A stretch of DNA of 64,000 nucleotides, from NCBI GenBank assembly GCA_030765605.1, contig JAVCCG010000119.1:78595-142594 (forward strand). Direction: 5' to 3'. Numbering within the stretch: position 1 is the stretch's first letter; every line of letters begins with the position of its first letter. Made by a program: the position numbers and the translations under genes. The stretch comes from Candidatus Alcyoniella australis (GTDB taxonomy: Bacteria > Lernaellota > Lernaellaia > JAVCCG01 > Alcyoniellaceae). Shown here in pieces: positions 1 through 9,332 of the stretch. Below the pieces are notes generated by a model that worked only from the letters and a program-made list of their open reading frames with translations, ran no database searches and had not been told where the DNA came from.

Positions 1-377
1 GCTATCAGACCGCGATCCTCGCGCTGCTGGCCGGCCAGGTATTCTCCATCGAGCGCGTGGGCGATTTGGCGCGGGACGCGGAGAAGACGCTGGAGCGCCT
101 CAAGCTCTACAACGTATCGATCTGGATCAAGGACGGCACCTACGGCTGGAAAGAGCAGGCGCCGTTCGACGGAATCATCGTCACCGCGGGCGCGCCGGAT
201 GTGCCGCAGACCCTGGTGGAGCAGTTGGCAGTGGGCGGTCGGCTGGTGATTCCCGTGGGCGATACGTTTACACAAGACTTGGTGGTCGTGCGCCGTACTG
301 CAGACGGAATCAAGCGCACCAGCCTCGGCGGCTGCCGATTCGTCAAGCTGGTGGGCAAGCATGGTTGGAAGGAGTGA
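1..377 (+). CDS. pcm: Protein-L-isoaspartate O-methyltransferase, C-terminal part
   Basis: Repairs isomerised aspartyl residues in damaged proteins using S-adenosylmethionine; cytoplasmic. The 5' end is cut by the window edge. The open frame runs from base 3 for about 124 residues, beginning YQTAILALLAG, which matches the SAM-binding region of PCMT enzymes, followed by FSIERVGDLA and the later FDGIIVTAGAPDVPQTLVEQL and GGRLVIPVGD segments typical of the family. The internal ATG at 57 is not the true start because the homologous frame continues upstream of it. It is directly followed by a membrane-protein gene on the same strand. Family assignment is firm; only the N-terminus is unseen. Confidence 0.93.
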   Translation, partial: YQTAILALLAGQVFSIERVGDLARDAEKTLERLKLYNVSIWIKDGTYGWKEQAPFDGIIVTAGAPDVPQTLVEQLAVGGRLVIPVGDTFTQDLVVVRRTADGIKRTSLGGCRFVKLVGKHGWKE

Positions 378-378
378 C

Positions 379-1032
379 GTGGCGAGCCAGGAACTGAAAC
401 AGACGATCGAGGGAAACCTCGCGCCCGGGCCGCCGCAAAAACGCGGCCTGATGCGGCGGCTCTACGACTGGGTTTTGCATTGGGCTGAGACGCCCTACGG
501 CTCGTGGGCCCTGGGGCTGCTCGCGGTGGCCGAGTCGAGCTTCTTCCCGATTCCACCCGATCCGCTGCTGATCGTGCTCGTGCTGGGCAAGCGCAGCAAG
601 GCGATGTTCTTCGCCGCGCTGACCACTCTGGGCTCGGTGATCGGCGGCGTGGGCGGCTGGCTGATCGGGATGTTCCTGATGCAGGCCGTGGGGCAGTCGA
701 TCATCGACTTCTACGGCGCGCAGGAACAGTTCAACTACGTCGAGAAGATGTACAACGAATGGGGCGTGATCTTCCTGTTCACCGCGGCGCTGACGCCGAT
801 CCCCTACAAGGTCTTCACCATCGCCAGCGGCGCCTTTGGCATGAGCCTACTGCCCTTCGTGCTGATCAGCCTGATCGGTCGCGGGCTGCGCTTCTTCGCG
901 GTCTCGGGTTTGATCTATCTGTTCGGGCCGCCGATTCAGCGCTTTATCGACAAATATTTCAACCTGCTGGCGATCCTGTTCGTGGTGCTGCTCGTGGCCG
1001 GCTTCGTGTTGATCAAGTATTTCTTCCATTGA
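379..1032 (+). CDS. VTT/DedA-like (YqaA-type) membrane protein
   Basis: Polytopic inner-membrane protein of about 217 residues. The segment SSFFPIPPDPLL followed by hydrophobic helices, and a later TPIPYKVFTIASGAFGM segment, are hallmarks of the SNARE-associated/VTT (DedA, YqaA) superfamily, whose members are linked to lipid scrambling and envelope homeostasis. A GTG start at 379 is preferred because GAAGGAG lies just upstream. An ATG at 361 is also in frame but would overlap pcm by 17 bases and has no ribosome site. It probably forms an operon with pcm upstream and the LOG-like gene downstream. The substrate cannot be told from sequence. Confidence 0.85.
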   Translation: MASQELKQTIEGNLAPGPPQKRGLMRRLYDWVLHWAETPYGSWALGLLAVAESSFFPIPPDPLLIVLVLGKRSKAMFFAALTTLGSVIGGVGGWLIGMFLMQAVGQSIIDFYGAQEQFNYVEKMYNEWGVIFLFTAALTPIPYKVFTIASGAFGMSLLPFVLISLIGRGLRFFAVSGLIYLFGPPIQRFIDKYFNLLAILFVVLLVAGFVLIKYFFH

Positions 1033-1045
1033 GCGAGGCTGTTGC

Positions 1046-1498
1046 ATGCGCAAGGTGATCGGAGTGATCGGAGCGGGCTCGGCCGATGCTCAGACGCTCG
1101 ACCTTGCGCGCGCAGTGGGCGCGGCGATCGCCCGCGCGGGATGCGACCTGGTCTGCGGCGGATTGGGCGGCGTGATGCAGGCCGCCTGCCAAGGCGCGCG
1201 CGAGGCGGGTGGATTGACCATCGGCGTGCTGCCCGGGTCCTCGCGGCACGATGCCAACCCTTACGTGGACGTGGCGATCGTCACAGACATGGGGTATGCG
1301 CGCAATGTGATCATCGCCCAGACCGCGCAGGCCTTGATCGCGATCAGCGGCGGACCGGGCACGCTCTCCGAGATCGCCATCGGTCTGAAGCTGGGCAAAC
1401 CGGTGATCAGCCTGGGCTCGTGGGATGTCGATCCGCGGATACGCCGTGCGAGCGACCCGCAAAATGCGGTAGAATGCGCGCTGGAGTCGATTAAGTGA
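1046..1498 (+). CDS. TIGR00725/LOG-like Rossmann-fold protein
   Basis: Cytoplasmic protein of 150 residues with the SLOG/LOG-like fold: an N-terminal glycine-rich strand (VIGVIGAGSAD), CGGLGGVMQAA, and SGGPGTLSEI near residue 108. The last resembles the PGGxGTxxE motif of LOG nucleoside-monophosphate phosphoribohydrolases, but Ser replaces the first Pro, as in the TIGR00725 subgroup whose substrate is not established. Length is typical. The stop codon overlaps the GTG start of the next gene by four bases (GTGA), so the two are translationally coupled. The alternative open frame at 1042 is an out-of-frame shadow. Confidence 0.85.
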   Translation: MRKVIGVIGAGSADAQTLDLARAVGAAIARAGCDLVCGGLGGVMQAACQGAREAGGLTIGVLPGSSRHDANPYVDVAIVTDMGYARNVIIAQTAQALIAISGGPGTLSEIAIGLKLGKPVISLGSWDVDPRIRRASDPQNAVECALESIK

Positions 1499-2277
1499 GA
1501 ACTATTCGAGCGCTGTGGATCTGTTCGGCGATGCTGTTGCTCGCCGCGTTGGCGCTCGCCTGCGGCTCGACCTTCGGCGTGTATCACACGGTGCAACGCG
1601 GCCAAACGTTGTACTCGATCGCCAAGAGCTACAACATCCCGATGGACGAGCTGGTGCGGCTCAACCGGATCAAGGACCCGGACAAAATCCAGGCCGGCCA
1701 AAAGCTGTTTATCCCCGGCACCCTGGAACACCGCAGCGTCAAGCCGACCTGCGGCCCCAATATTTCTAATCCTGCAACGACTCCGCGACCGAACGTCACG
1801 TCCGATCCGTCCGCCCAGGTCTCCCGGCCCGACGGCGCCAATCCGTTTGTCGAGGAGGGCAAGCCCGCGCCCGATCTGACGACCTTCGGCCCGGGCTGTG
1901 GTCTGAAGCTGATCTGGCCGGTCAACGGCACGATCTATTCGCGCTTCGGCATGCGCGGCTCGCGCTTCCACGAGGGGGTCGATATCGCGGCGCCCGAGGG
2001 TACGGCGATCGTCGCGGCCGAGGAAGGCACTGTTGTCTACGAGGGCAGCAAGTTCGCGGGCTACGGCAAGATCGTGGTCATCAAACATGCGTGCAACGCG
2101 GTCACGGTCTACGCCCACAATCAACGCAACTTGGTCAGCGAGGGCGACCGCGTGCGCAAGGGGCAGCTGATCGCGCGCGTGGGCCAGACCGGCCGCGCCT
2201 CGGGCCCGCACTGCCACTTCGAGGTGCGGATCAACCGCGTGCCGGCCAACCCCGAGAATTTTTTACCTAAGCGATAG
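1495..2277 (+). CDS. LysM and M23 peptidase-domain lipoprotein (NlpD-like)
   Basis: Probable envelope peptidoglycan hydrolase or amidase activator. A signal peptide ends in lipobox LALAC with Cys23; one LysM domain spans residues about 29-75; a Pro/Thr-rich linker follows; a LytM/M23 domain covers about 145-255. The zinc-ligand set looks intact: H159 and D163 (HEGVD), then H239/H241 (HCH), with a YAHN segment between. An intact set suggests a true endopeptidase, unlike degenerate EnvC/NlpD activators, but this is inference. The GTG start overlaps the upstream stop by four bases. After the TAG stop comes CCTGGATAAGG, resembling the terminus of the family 1 repeat seen elsewhere. Confidence 0.9.
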   Translation: MRTIRALWICSAMLLLAALALACGSTFGVYHTVQRGQTLYSIAKSYNIPMDELVRLNRIKDPDKIQAGQKLFIPGTLEHRSVKPTCGPNISNPATTPRPNVTSDPSAQVSRPDGANPFVEEGKPAPDLTTFGPGCGLKLIWPVNGTIYSRFGMRGSRFHEGVDIAAPEGTAIVAAEEGTVVYEGSKFAGYGKIVVIKHACNAVTVYAHNQRNLVSEGDRVRKGQLIARVGQTGRASGPHCHFEVRINRVPANPENFLPKR

Positions 2278-2300
2278 CCTGGATAAGGGAGATAAAACAG

Positions 2301-2816
2301 ATGAAACAACTCGCCGAATCGATCCGTGACATCCCGGACTTTCCCAAAGAAGGGATCATCTTCAAGGACATCACCACGCTGCTGGCCGACGCCGAGGCCT
2401 TTCACAAATCGATCGATACCTTTATCGAGCGCTACCGCGCGATAGACATCGACGTGGTGCTCGGGGTGGAGGCGCGCGGGTTCATCTTCGGCGCGGCCCT
2501 GGCCTACGGCCTGGAGACCGGGCTGGTGATCGTGCGCAAACCCGGCAAGCTGCCCTGGAAGACCCATCAAGTTTCCTACGAGCTCGAGTACGGCAGCGAC
2601 ACCCTGGAGATCCACCAGGACGCGATCAAACCCGGACAGCGCGTGCTGGTCATCGACGACCTGCTGGCCACCGGCGGCACCACCGCGGCGGTGGTCGAGC
2701 TGGTGCGCAAGATGGGCGGCGAGGTCGTGGAGTGCGCGTTCGTGATCGAGCTCGACTTTCTCAAGGGGCGCGACAAGATCGACGACGCACCGGTGTTCAG
2801 CCTGCTGCATTTCTAA
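2301..2816 (+). CDS. apt: Adenine phosphoribosyltransferase
   Basis: Purine salvage enzyme that joins adenine and PRPP to give AMP and pyrophosphate; cytoplasmic. The 171-residue length is normal for the family. The PRPP-binding motif [14 protein letters not shown] lies at residues 115-128, and the N-terminus ([21 protein letters not shown]) and VEARGFIFG segments are characteristic of Apt. An AAGGGAG-type ribosome site precedes the ATG. The TAA stop overlaps the ATG of queE by one base (TAATG), so it sits in one transcription unit with the preQ0 genes, a pairing not dictated by pathway. Confidence 0.96.
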   Translation: MKQLAESIRDIPDFPKEGIIFKDITTLLADAEAFHKSIDTFIERYRAIDIDVVLGVEARGFIFGAALAYGLETGLVIVRKPGKLPWKTHQVSYELEYGSDTLEIHQDAIKPGQRVLVIDDLLATGGTTAAVVELVRKMGGEVVECAFVIELDFLKGRDKIDDAPVFSLLHF

Positions 2817-3451
2817 TGATCGAGGTTTGCGAGCTGTTCGCCGGCCTGGCGGGAGAGGGCGTCTGGAGCGGCCGTGCCGCGGCCTTCGTGCGCCTGTCGG
2901 GCTGCAACCTGCGCTGTTGCTGGTGCGACACGAGCTACGCCTGGGAGGGCGGCGAACGCATGCGCCGCGCGAGCGTGGTCGTCGCTATACGACGCATGGC
3001 GCTTAAGCGCGTGGTGGTCACTGGCGGCGAGCCGCTGTTGCAGCGCGAGACTCCGCGACTGCTCGCGGACCTGCTCGATCGCGGATTGCACACGGCGCTG
3101 GAGACCAACGGCACGTTTGCGCTGGACCAGGTGCCCCAGGGCGTGCACATCGCGATGGACCTCAAGCCGCCCTCGTCGGGCCACGCTGATAGCGTGCGCT
3201 GGTCCAACCTCGAACGGCTGGGCCCCAACGACGAGCTAAAGGTAGTGATTGCCGACCGCGCGGATTTGGACTGGCTGGTGCGCGTGCTCCACGAGCGGGC
3301 CGATCAGCTCAACGCGCCGGTCTACGTGCAGCCGGCACACGGCAGGCTCGCGGCGCGCAGGCTGGCCGACTGGTTGGTCGAGCAGCGGCTGGACCTGCGT
3401 CTGGGAATTCAGCTCCACAAGCTGCTGTGGGGCACGGAGCGCGGTCGATGA
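2816..3451 (+). CDS. queE: 7-carboxy-7-deazaguanine synthase
   Basis: Radical SAM enzyme that contracts 6-carboxytetrahydropterin to 7-carboxy-7-deazaguanine on the path to preQ0 and queuosine. The cluster-binding motif is CX3CX2C (C30, C34, C37, in GCNLRCCWCDT), the QueE variant, preceded by the substrate-binding GEG region at residues 13-15. A TGGEP segment typical of the family follows. About 211 residues. The start at 2816 overlaps the apt stop; a longer frame from 2732 would run back into apt and is rejected. Its stop overlaps the start of queC (ATGA). Confidence 0.93.
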   Translation: MIEVCELFAGLAGEGVWSGRAAAFVRLSGCNLRCCWCDTSYAWEGGERMRRASVVVAIRRMALKRVVVTGGEPLLQRETPRLLADLLDRGLHTALETNGTFALDQVPQGVHIAMDLKPPSSGHADSVRWSNLERLGPNDELKVVIADRADLDWLVRVLHERADQLNAPVYVQPAHGRLAARRLADWLVEQRLDLRLGIQLHKLLWGTERGR

Positions 3452-4137
3452 GCGGCGCGGTGCTGCTGCTCTCCGGCGGGCTGGACTCGTCGACCTGCGC
3501 TGCCTGGGCCCGCGACCAAGGGCGCGAGCTGTACTGCCTGACGGTCTCCTACGGCCAGCGCCACTCGCGCGAGCTGCTCTCGGCAAAGCGCGTGGCCCAC
3601 GAGTTCGGTGCGGTCGAACACCTGCTGGTCGACGCGCCGCTGGACCGCTTCGGCCACAGTGCATTGACCGACCGCATCGACGTGCCCAAAGATCGCGACC
3701 TACAACAAATCGGCGCGGACATTCCGATCACCTACGTTCCGGCACGCAACACGGTGCTGCTCTCGCTGGCGTTGGCCTACGCCGAGTCGCGCGGGCTGTT
3801 CGAGTTGGTTATCGGCGCCAACCGCCTGGACCACTCGGGCTACCCCGACTGCCGTCCGGAGTTCGTGGCCGCGTTCGAGGCGCTGGCCGCCACGGCCACG
3901 GCCGACGCGGTCCAGGGCCGGGGCCGTTATCGCGTTCACGCGCCGCTGATGGATCTGGACAAGGCGCAGATCATCCGCCTGGGCAGCGGCCTGGGCCTGG
4001 ACTACGGCCTGACCTGGAGCTGCTACGATCCGCAGGGCGAGGGCGCGCGCGCACGCCCCTGCGGCCGTTGCGACTCGTGCATCCTGCGCGCCAAGGGGTT
4101 CAAACAAGCGGGCCTTGTTGATCCGCTTTTATCCTGA
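3448..4137 (+). CDS. queC: 7-cyano-7-deazaguanine (preQ0) synthase
   Basis: ATP-dependent enzyme converting 7-carboxy-7-deazaguanine to preQ0, the step after QueE. The N-terminal PP-loop SGGLDS is at residues 9-14; the C-terminal zinc site is visible as a Cys in SCYDPQ followed by CGRCDSC. A conserved YVPARNT segment is present. The start at 3448 overlaps the queE stop by four bases, showing translational coupling. queD, folE and queF are not in the window, so the rest of the pathway must be encoded elsewhere. About 229 residues, normal length. Confidence 0.95.
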   Translation: MSGAVLLLSGGLDSSTCAAWARDQGRELYCLTVSYGQRHSRELLSAKRVAHEFGAVEHLLVDAPLDRFGHSALTDRIDVPKDRDLQQIGADIPITYVPARNTVLLSLALAYAESRGLFELVIGANRLDHSGYPDCRPEFVAAFEALAATATADAVQGRGRYRVHAPLMDLDKAQIIRLGSGLGLDYGLTWSCYDPQGEGARARPCGRCDSCILRAKGFKQAGLVDPLLS

Positions 4138-4212
4138 CAAAGCTCATAATCAGGACTCGATCGGTGGTGTATCGTCTGAATTATTGCGATGGACCATCGG
4201 GAGGAGTGAAAC

Positions 4213-4767
4213 ATGGGCAACAAGGTTGTCGAACTTTTAAACTCACGATTCGCCGGACGCTCGATTACCAGCGAGCCGTTGGAAAAGGCGATTGTCGCCG
4301 AGCTGATCCAGGCCGCGCGCCTCACGCCCTCGTGCTTCAATAATCAGCCCTGGCGGTTTTTATTTCTGCAAAGCGCGGACGCGATCGCCAAGGGGACCGA
4401 GGCGCTCAGCGCGGGCAACAAGCCCTGGGCCGGACGCGCGCCGCTGCTGATCGTGGGCTACACCCGTGCGACGGATGATTGCCAACTGCCCGACGGCCGC
4501 GAGTACCACCAGTTCGATCTGGGGATGTCGGTGATGAACATCCTGCTCGCGGCCACGCACCACGGTCTGGCCGCGCGGCCCATGGCCGGGTTCGATCCGG
4601 CCAAAATTAAGCAGCTGTTCAAGCTCGAAGAGGACTGCCAGCCGCTGGTGATGATATCCGTAGGACACACGTCCACGGACGAGAGCCATCTGCCCAAGCA
4701 CTACCTGGGCAAGGCGCACTCGCCTCGCGAGCGCAAGGATGCCGACGAGATCGTAACCAAGCTATAG
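4213..4767 (+). CDS. Nitroreductase-family flavoprotein
   Basis: FMN-dependent oxidoreductase of the nitroreductase superfamily, 184 residues, cytoplasmic. Evidence is the N-terminal SRFAGRSIT segment, the AARLTPSCFNNQPWRF flavin-phosphate region (S/N-rich, followed by QPW), and a central DLGMSVMNILLAATHHGL helix typical of the dimer core. The substrate is not predictable. A strong ribosome site (GGGAGGAG) lies seven to eight bases before the ATG. The 3' end overlaps the convergent SGNH hydrolase gene by six bases. Confidence 0.85.
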   Translation: MGNKVVELLNSRFAGRSITSEPLEKAIVAELIQAARLTPSCFNNQPWRFLFLQSADAIAKGTEALSAGNKPWAGRAPLLIVGYTRATDDCQLPDGREYHQFDLGMSVMNILLAATHHGLAARPMAGFDPAKIKQLFKLEEDCQPLVMISVGHTSTDESHLPKHYLGKAHSPRERKDADEIVTKL

Positions 4768-6213
4768 CCCGTAGCGGGCGGGAATCAACGGCAGGGGGAT
4801 GCGCCGCGTTAGTTGGCCCAGGGCGGTGAATCCAGGGCGCTGAGCGCGTAGCTCGTCGAGTGTCGGCTTGGCCCAGTCGGCCGGGGGCGAGTGTTGCGCG
4901 GCCAGCTTGCAGATCTGTTCGACGATCTGAAACTGCTCGAAGACCCGCGGCAGTTCCAGGGCGCTCTGCAGACCGCCGAGCACATTTCCGCAGCTTTTTC
5001 CCGCGAATTCCTCAAGCTCGGTTGCGATGCCCATCTCCTCGATCTGCTGGGCCGCAATGCCTTGGACCAGCCCCAGATCGCTGATGCCGCGCAGCATTTC
5101 CCGCGCGATCCACATTGCGCCGGGCAGAGTGTAGTGCACCAGATCCAGGAAGATCTCGTCCTCGATCCGTCCGGCTGCCAACTGGTCGTAGTACTGTCCG
5201 GCCAAATCCAGCGACGGGACGTCCAGCTGGTGAGCCTTGGCCAATAGGCCGCGCCACAGGGAGGGCGTGCCGCGGAAACGGTTGACGTCGCGATCCAGCG
5301 CCTCGAGCAACAGCGACGTTGCGCGCGACAGCTCTCCTTGGTCCCAGGCCGCGATTCCCGCTGATTGCAACAGCAGCGGCTCATTGAATTTCTGCAACGC
5401 CTGCTCCGCGATGGAACCCGCCTGGGCCGCGTGTCCGTCGGCCAGCGCTGAGCAGGTCTGCAGCAGTTGGTCCGCCCATTGCGGGGCCGATTGCGGGTCG
5501 CTGACAAACGGCAGCCAGCTGAGCACGTTCACCGGCTGGGTCGCCACCAGCATCGGCGTGCCCAGTTCGTTGCAACGCTGGCTGATCAGGCCCACGGCGT
5601 CGGTGAGGCGCTTGATCAACCGCTGCGGATCGACCTCGCGTTGATATTGCAAAAAGCGCGGCAGCAGTCCGCTGATCCCTATTTCGGGCGCGTCGATGAA
5701 CCGCAGCACCTGGCGCACTTTGCGCGGCGCGTTGGGGAGCAACAGCAGGCTGCGTTGCACCTCTCCGTGATCGATGCGCAGCCCGGGGAAGAACGTCGCC
5801 TCGAGAAACTCGCGGTAGAAGGTGTTGTTCCCGGCGAAAACGATCAGCAGGTCGGCTTGGAAATTGCCGCCCTGATCGAGAATGCGCAGCATGTCGGAGG
5901 AATCGGCTCCGGCTACCCCGGCGTTGAGCACCTGCCACTCGCGCTGGGGAGCGAGGCGATGTAGCAAATGTTCGAGCATCGCGGGCCAGGCCAACTCGTT
6001 GCCCCAGGGCGTGCCGTAGGTGGTGGACTCGCCCAGGCAGACGATGCGTGTGACGTTGGGGCCCTTGGGCATCGGCGGCCATTGGGCGAGCTCGATCGTC
6101 GGGTGGCCGAGGACGTAACGCCAGGCGTGGCAGCCGCCCTCGAGAGCGCCCAACGTGCCCGCGCCGCAAAGCAGCGCAAGAAACGATCGGCGTTTGACGT
6201 ACGAGCTGAGCAT
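4762..6213 (-). CDS. Exported SGNH/GDSL-type hydrolase
   Basis: Predicted exported esterase or acyl-hydrolase, 483 residues. The N-terminus VKRRSFLALLCGAGTL resembles a twin-arginine signal. SGNH blocks are visible: block I CLGESTTYG with Ser63, a glycine block (NAGVAGADSSD), block III as GNNTF, and block V as DLVHYTLPGAMWIA, supplying catalytic Asp and His. An insert of about 190 residues between blocks III and V is helical and TPR-like in feel. The start overlaps the stop of pgeF (ATGA), so it is the last gene of an rluD-pgeF-SGNH unit. The substrate is unknown. Confidence 0.78.
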   Translation of the reverse strand: MLSSYVKRRSFLALLCGAGTLGALEGGCHAWRYVLGHPTIELAQWPPMPKGPNVTRIVCLGESTTYGTPWGNELAWPAMLEHLLHRLAPQREWQVLNAGVAGADSSDMLRILDQGGNFQADLLIVFAGNNTFYREFLEATFFPGLRIDHGEVQRSLLLLPNAPRKVRQVLRFIDAPEIGISGLLPRFLQYQREVDPQRLIKRLTDAVGLISQRCNELGTPMLVATQPVNVLSWLPFVSDPQSAPQWADQLLQTCSALADGHAAQAGSIAEQALQKFNEPLLLQSAGIAAWDQGELSRATSLLLEALDRDVNRFRGTPSLWRGLLAKAHQLDVPSLDLAGQYYDQLAAGRIEDEIFLDLVHYTLPGAMWIAREMLRGISDLGLVQGIAAQQIEEMGIATELEEFAGKSCGNVLGGLQSALELPRVFEQFQIVEQICKLAAQHSPPADWAKPTLDELRAQRPGFTALGQLTRRIPLPLIPARYGL

Positions 6214-6977
6214 CAGCGGCGAGGCAGAATGAAGCTGCCCTGTCGACCGGTATTAGGGTCGCGGCGATGGGAGAAAAAGCGCTCGGGCTGTGCAAAGCTG
6301 TCCTCTGCCAAGACTTTGATCCGCTGCGGGTCGAGGCCGGCGCGACACAGGTTGAGCACGTTGGCGCGCCACAGATCGAGGCGCGGAGCCGTGCCGTGGT
6401 CAACCACGTTGCTGCCGAAGCGCCCGATGAATTGTCGTGCCAGGTCGGGCGACACCGCGTAGGATGCCGGGCCGATGGAGGGGCCCAGGGCGGCCAGAAT
6501 TTGGCCGGGCTTTGCTCCGAATTCATCGCACAAGCTGCGAACCGCAGCGCCCGGCGCATCGTCGAACGTGCCGCGCCAGCCCGCGTGGATCGCGGCCACT
6601 GCCCCGGAACACGGGTCCGCGAGCAGGATCGGCACGCAATCGGCGGTCAGCACGCCGATTGCAACGCCGGGCACGGAGCAGACTAGGGCGTCGGCCTCGG
6701 GCGGCTGTTCGCTGATCGAGCGCGTCTGCTGTTGGTCGGCGATTACGATCACCCGCGTGCCGTGCACCTGCCCAACCAGCAGCAGCGTCTGCGCGTCAAG
6801 GGAAGTACGCACCAGCTCGCGATTGCGCTCGACGTTGCGCGCCTCGTCGCCCTGTGTGAACGAGAGGTTGAGCGACGCAAGTGCGCCCTGGCTCACGCCG
6901 CCGAGCCTGGTGAAAAATCCGTGGACGAACCCGGCGCGTTCCAGCAGGTCCGAGTGCATGAGGACGGGATCGCTCAT
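6213..6977 (-). CDS. pgeF: Purine nucleoside phosphorylase / laccase-domain protein (YfiH family)
   Basis: Member of the DUF152/multicopper-polyphenol-oxidase-like family (YfiH/PgeF) that acts on purine nucleosides or edits peptidoglycan precursors. About 254 residues. The metal-site segments are present: GQVHG..., LTADCVPILL and AIHAGWRGT. The ATG at 6977 is chosen because it overlaps the rluD stop by four bases. A longer frame extending to 7673 lies antisense-shifted within rluD and is not coding. Its own stop overlaps the SGNH start in the same way. The rluD-pgeF pairing is widely conserved in bacteria. Confidence 0.93.
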   Translation of the reverse strand: MSDPVLMHSDLLERAGFVHGFFTRLGGVSQGALASLNLSFTQGDEARNVERNRELVRTSLDAQTLLLVGQVHGTRVIVIADQQQTRSISEQPPEADALVCSVPGVAIGVLTADCVPILLADPCSGAVAAIHAGWRGTFDDAPGAAVRSLCDEFGAKPGQILAALGPSIGPASYAVSPDLARQFIGRFGSNVVDHGTAPRLDLWRANVLNLCRAGLDPQRIKVLAEDSFAQPERFFSHRRDPNTGRQGSFILPRR

Positions 6978-7969
6978 CGCCCCTCGCGCAACAGCTCGAG
7001 CACGCGCTGCATCTGATCGGGCAGCGGCGCCTCGAAGCTCATCGACTCGCCCGTGCCCGGGTGCTTTAGGCTCAGGGCGGCCGCGTGCAGCAACGGCCGG
7101 TCCGCCTGGCGCACGGCCTGGGCCGCGGATTGGTTTTTCAAATGCGAGGTCTTGCGTGCGCCGCCGTAGAGCTCGTCGCCCAGAACCGGGCAGTCCAGCC
7201 AGGCCAGGTGTACGCGGATCTGGTGCGTGCGGCCGGTGTGGATCACCAGTTCGAGCAGCGAAGTCTGGGCGTGGCGCTCGAGCACGCGGAAGTCGGTGTG
7301 CGCGAACCGGCCCTTTCCCGGCTCGAGCACGGCCATCCGCTGGCGGTCGACCGGGTGCCTGCCGATTGGCTGAATGACGCTCCCGCGATCGTCGCGCGGT
7401 GCGCTCCAGCACAGCGCCAAATAGCGTTTGCCGACCTCGCGCTCCTTGAATTGCAATGAGAGCTTGTTGTGCGCAAAGTCGTTCTTGGCCACGACCATCA
7501 CGCCGGAAGTGCCCTTGTCCAGCCGGTGGACGATCCCCGGCCGCAGCTTGCCGCCGATGCCCGAGAGATCCTCGCAGTGATGCAGCAGAGCGTTGACCAA
7601 CGTGCCCGAGCTGTGGCCCGCCGCCGGGTGCACGACCATGCCCGCGGCCTTGTTGACCACGATCATTTGACAATCCTCGAACAGGACGTTGATCTCGATC
7701 TGCTCGGGCTGGGGCTCGATCGGCTCGGGCTGGGCGTATTGCACGGCCACGCGCTGGCCGGTGCGCAACGATTGGGCCGGTTTGACTGTCTGGCCATCGA
7801 CCGTGATCAGCCCCTCGTTGATCAGCCGTTTGAACTCGCTGCGGCTGTGCTCGGGCAGCCGCTGTTGTACGAAGCGGTCCAGCCGCAGGCCCTGTTCAGC
7901 GTCCGAGACCACGAACTGCTCTTCGACCGGCAGTTCGCTTGCGTGCTCCAGGATCGGCTCGTCGGGCAA
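6974..7969 (-). CDS. rluD: 23S rRNA pseudouridine synthase, RluD family
   Basis: Isomerises uridines in 23S rRNA. An N-terminal S4 RNA-binding domain covers residues about 27-75 (GLRLDRFVQQRLPE to AQSLRTGQRV). The catalytic domain carries HRLDKGTSGVMV with nucleophile Asp151, and later GRTHQIRVH. Length 331 residues is typical. First gene of a three-gene overlapping unit. A TATAAT hexamer lies just upstream at about 8003-8008 on the minus strand, but no well-spaced -35 was found. RluD rather than RluC/RluA is inferred from the S4 domain and the pgeF neighbour. Confidence 0.93.
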   Translation of the reverse strand: MPDEPILEHASELPVEEQFVVSDAEQGLRLDRFVQQRLPEHSRSEFKRLINEGLITVDGQTVKPAQSLRTGQRVAVQYAQPEPIEPQPEQIEINVLFEDCQMIVVNKAAGMVVHPAAGHSSGTLVNALLHHCEDLSGIGGKLRPGIVHRLDKGTSGVMVVAKNDFAHNKLSLQFKEREVGKRYLALCWSAPRDDRGSVIQPIGRHPVDRQRMAVLEPGKGRFAHTDFRVLERHAQTSLLELVIHTGRTHQIRVHLAWLDCPVLGDELYGGARKTSHLKNQSAAQAVRQADRPLLHAAALSLKHPGTGESMSFEAPLPDQMQRVLELLREGR

Positions 7970-8106
7970 AATACTCGCTCCATCGAAGTTGAAGTGTAGC
8001 CTGGATTATACATGGTGGTTCGTCAATTCAGGTTTTCAGCGATCGCCCGCGCGTTGACCGCCTCGCGCACGGCGCGCTAATCTGCCCCACAGCCGATGGA
8101 GGAGCG

Positions 8107-9288
8107 ATGAGAATTGCCTATATCGATCCGCTGGCCGGCCTGGCCGGCGACATGCTGCTATCAGCGCTGGTACACGCCGGGCTCGATCCCAAGCTGGTGC
8201 GCGAATTGCCGCAACGGCTGGGGCTCGATGGAGTCAAGGTCAGCGTGGGCCGCACCCACCGCGGCGCGATCAGCGCCCGGACGATCAAGGTGCGGCTGGC
8301 CTCGCAACGAAAGCACCGCAACCTGGAGCAGTTAAACGCGATCATCCGTTCCGCGGACCTGCCGCGTCCTGTGGAGCGCAAGGCGCTGGCTGTTTTCAAC
8401 AATCTGGCGCGGGCCGAGGCCGCGGTGCACGGCGAAAAGCTCAGCCGTGTGCACTTCCACGAGGTCGGCATGGACGACGCGCTGATCGACGTGGTCGGAG
8501 TCTGCCTGGGTTTGCATGAGCTTGGCGTGCGACGCATCTGGTGCGGCAGCCTGCCGCTGGGATCGGGCAGCGTGAACTGCCAACACGGCGAGCTGCCGAT
8601 GCCTGCTCCGGCCGCGGCGAAGTTGCTGTGCGGCCTGCCGGTGATCATGCGCGAGGACCTGCCCGGCGAACGCGTGACTCCCACGGGCGCGGCCCTGGCG
8701 CAGACCCTGGTCGACTCGTTCGAACGCTTGCCGCGAATGCGTCTGGAGTCGGTGGGCTACGGCGCTGGCTCGCGCGACGAGGGCGGCCTGCCCAACGTGG
8801 TGCGGGTGATGATCGGCGAGGCGCTGGACGAGCAGTTTCCCCAGGCCGCGGTGGCGATCGAGACCAACCTGGACGACATGAATCCCCAGCTGTGCCAAAC
8901 GCTCACCCAGCGGCTGCTCGAAGCGGGCGCCTACGACGTGATCTACGCGCCGGTGACCATGAAGAAGGGACGGCCCGGGCTGTGGGTTCAGGTGATCTGT
9001 CCCGAGGCTGTGGCCGACCAAGCGCGCGAGCTGTTACTGCGCGAGACCACCGCCCTGGGAGTACGTTCGTACGCGGTGGAGCGCAATGTACTGGCCCGCA
9101 GCAGCGTCGAGGTGCACACGGCCTATGGCACGCTGCGGGTTAAGCTCGGGATCACCCGTTCGGGCGAGGTGCTCAACGCCCACCCGGAGTTCGACGACTG
9201 TTGCCGCGCTGCGGACGAACACTCGGTCCCGGTCAAAGAGGTGATCCAAGCCGCGCTGACCGCCTACAGATTGTCGAATAGCAGGTAG
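8107..9288 (+). CDS. larC: Nickel pincer cofactor insertion protein LarC
   Basis: LarC inserts nickel into pyridinium-3,5-bisthiocarboxylic acid mononucleotide, the pincer cofactor of lactate racemase-type enzymes, using CTP. The start YIDPLAGLAGDMLLSAL, the HFHEVGMDDALIDVVG motif and ETNLDDMNPQ are diagnostic. At 393 residues it is a single continuous frame, unlike the lactobacillus gene that needs a programmed frameshift. No larA, larB or larE is in the window; the gene stands alone, so the client enzyme is elsewhere. A GGAGGAG ribosome site precedes the ATG. Confidence 0.93.
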   Translation: MRIAYIDPLAGLAGDMLLSALVHAGLDPKLVRELPQRLGLDGVKVSVGRTHRGAISARTIKVRLASQRKHRNLEQLNAIIRSADLPRPVERKALAVFNNLARAEAAVHGEKLSRVHFHEVGMDDALIDVVGVCLGLHELGVRRIWCGSLPLGSGSVNCQHGELPMPAPAAAKLLCGLPVIMREDLPGERVTPTGAALAQTLVDSFERLPRMRLESVGYGAGSRDEGGLPNVVRVMIGEALDEQFPQAAVAIETNLDDMNPQLCQTLTQRLLEAGAYDVIYAPVTMKKGRPGLWVQVICPEAVADQARELLLRETTALGVRSYAVERNVLARSSVEVHTAYGTLRVKLGITRSGEVLNAHPEFDDCCRAADEHSVPVKEVIQAALTAYRLSNSR

Positions 9289-9332
9289 GCCTTGTTACGT
9301 CCGAGCGTTTGGTAAGACCGTAATGTCGGCGT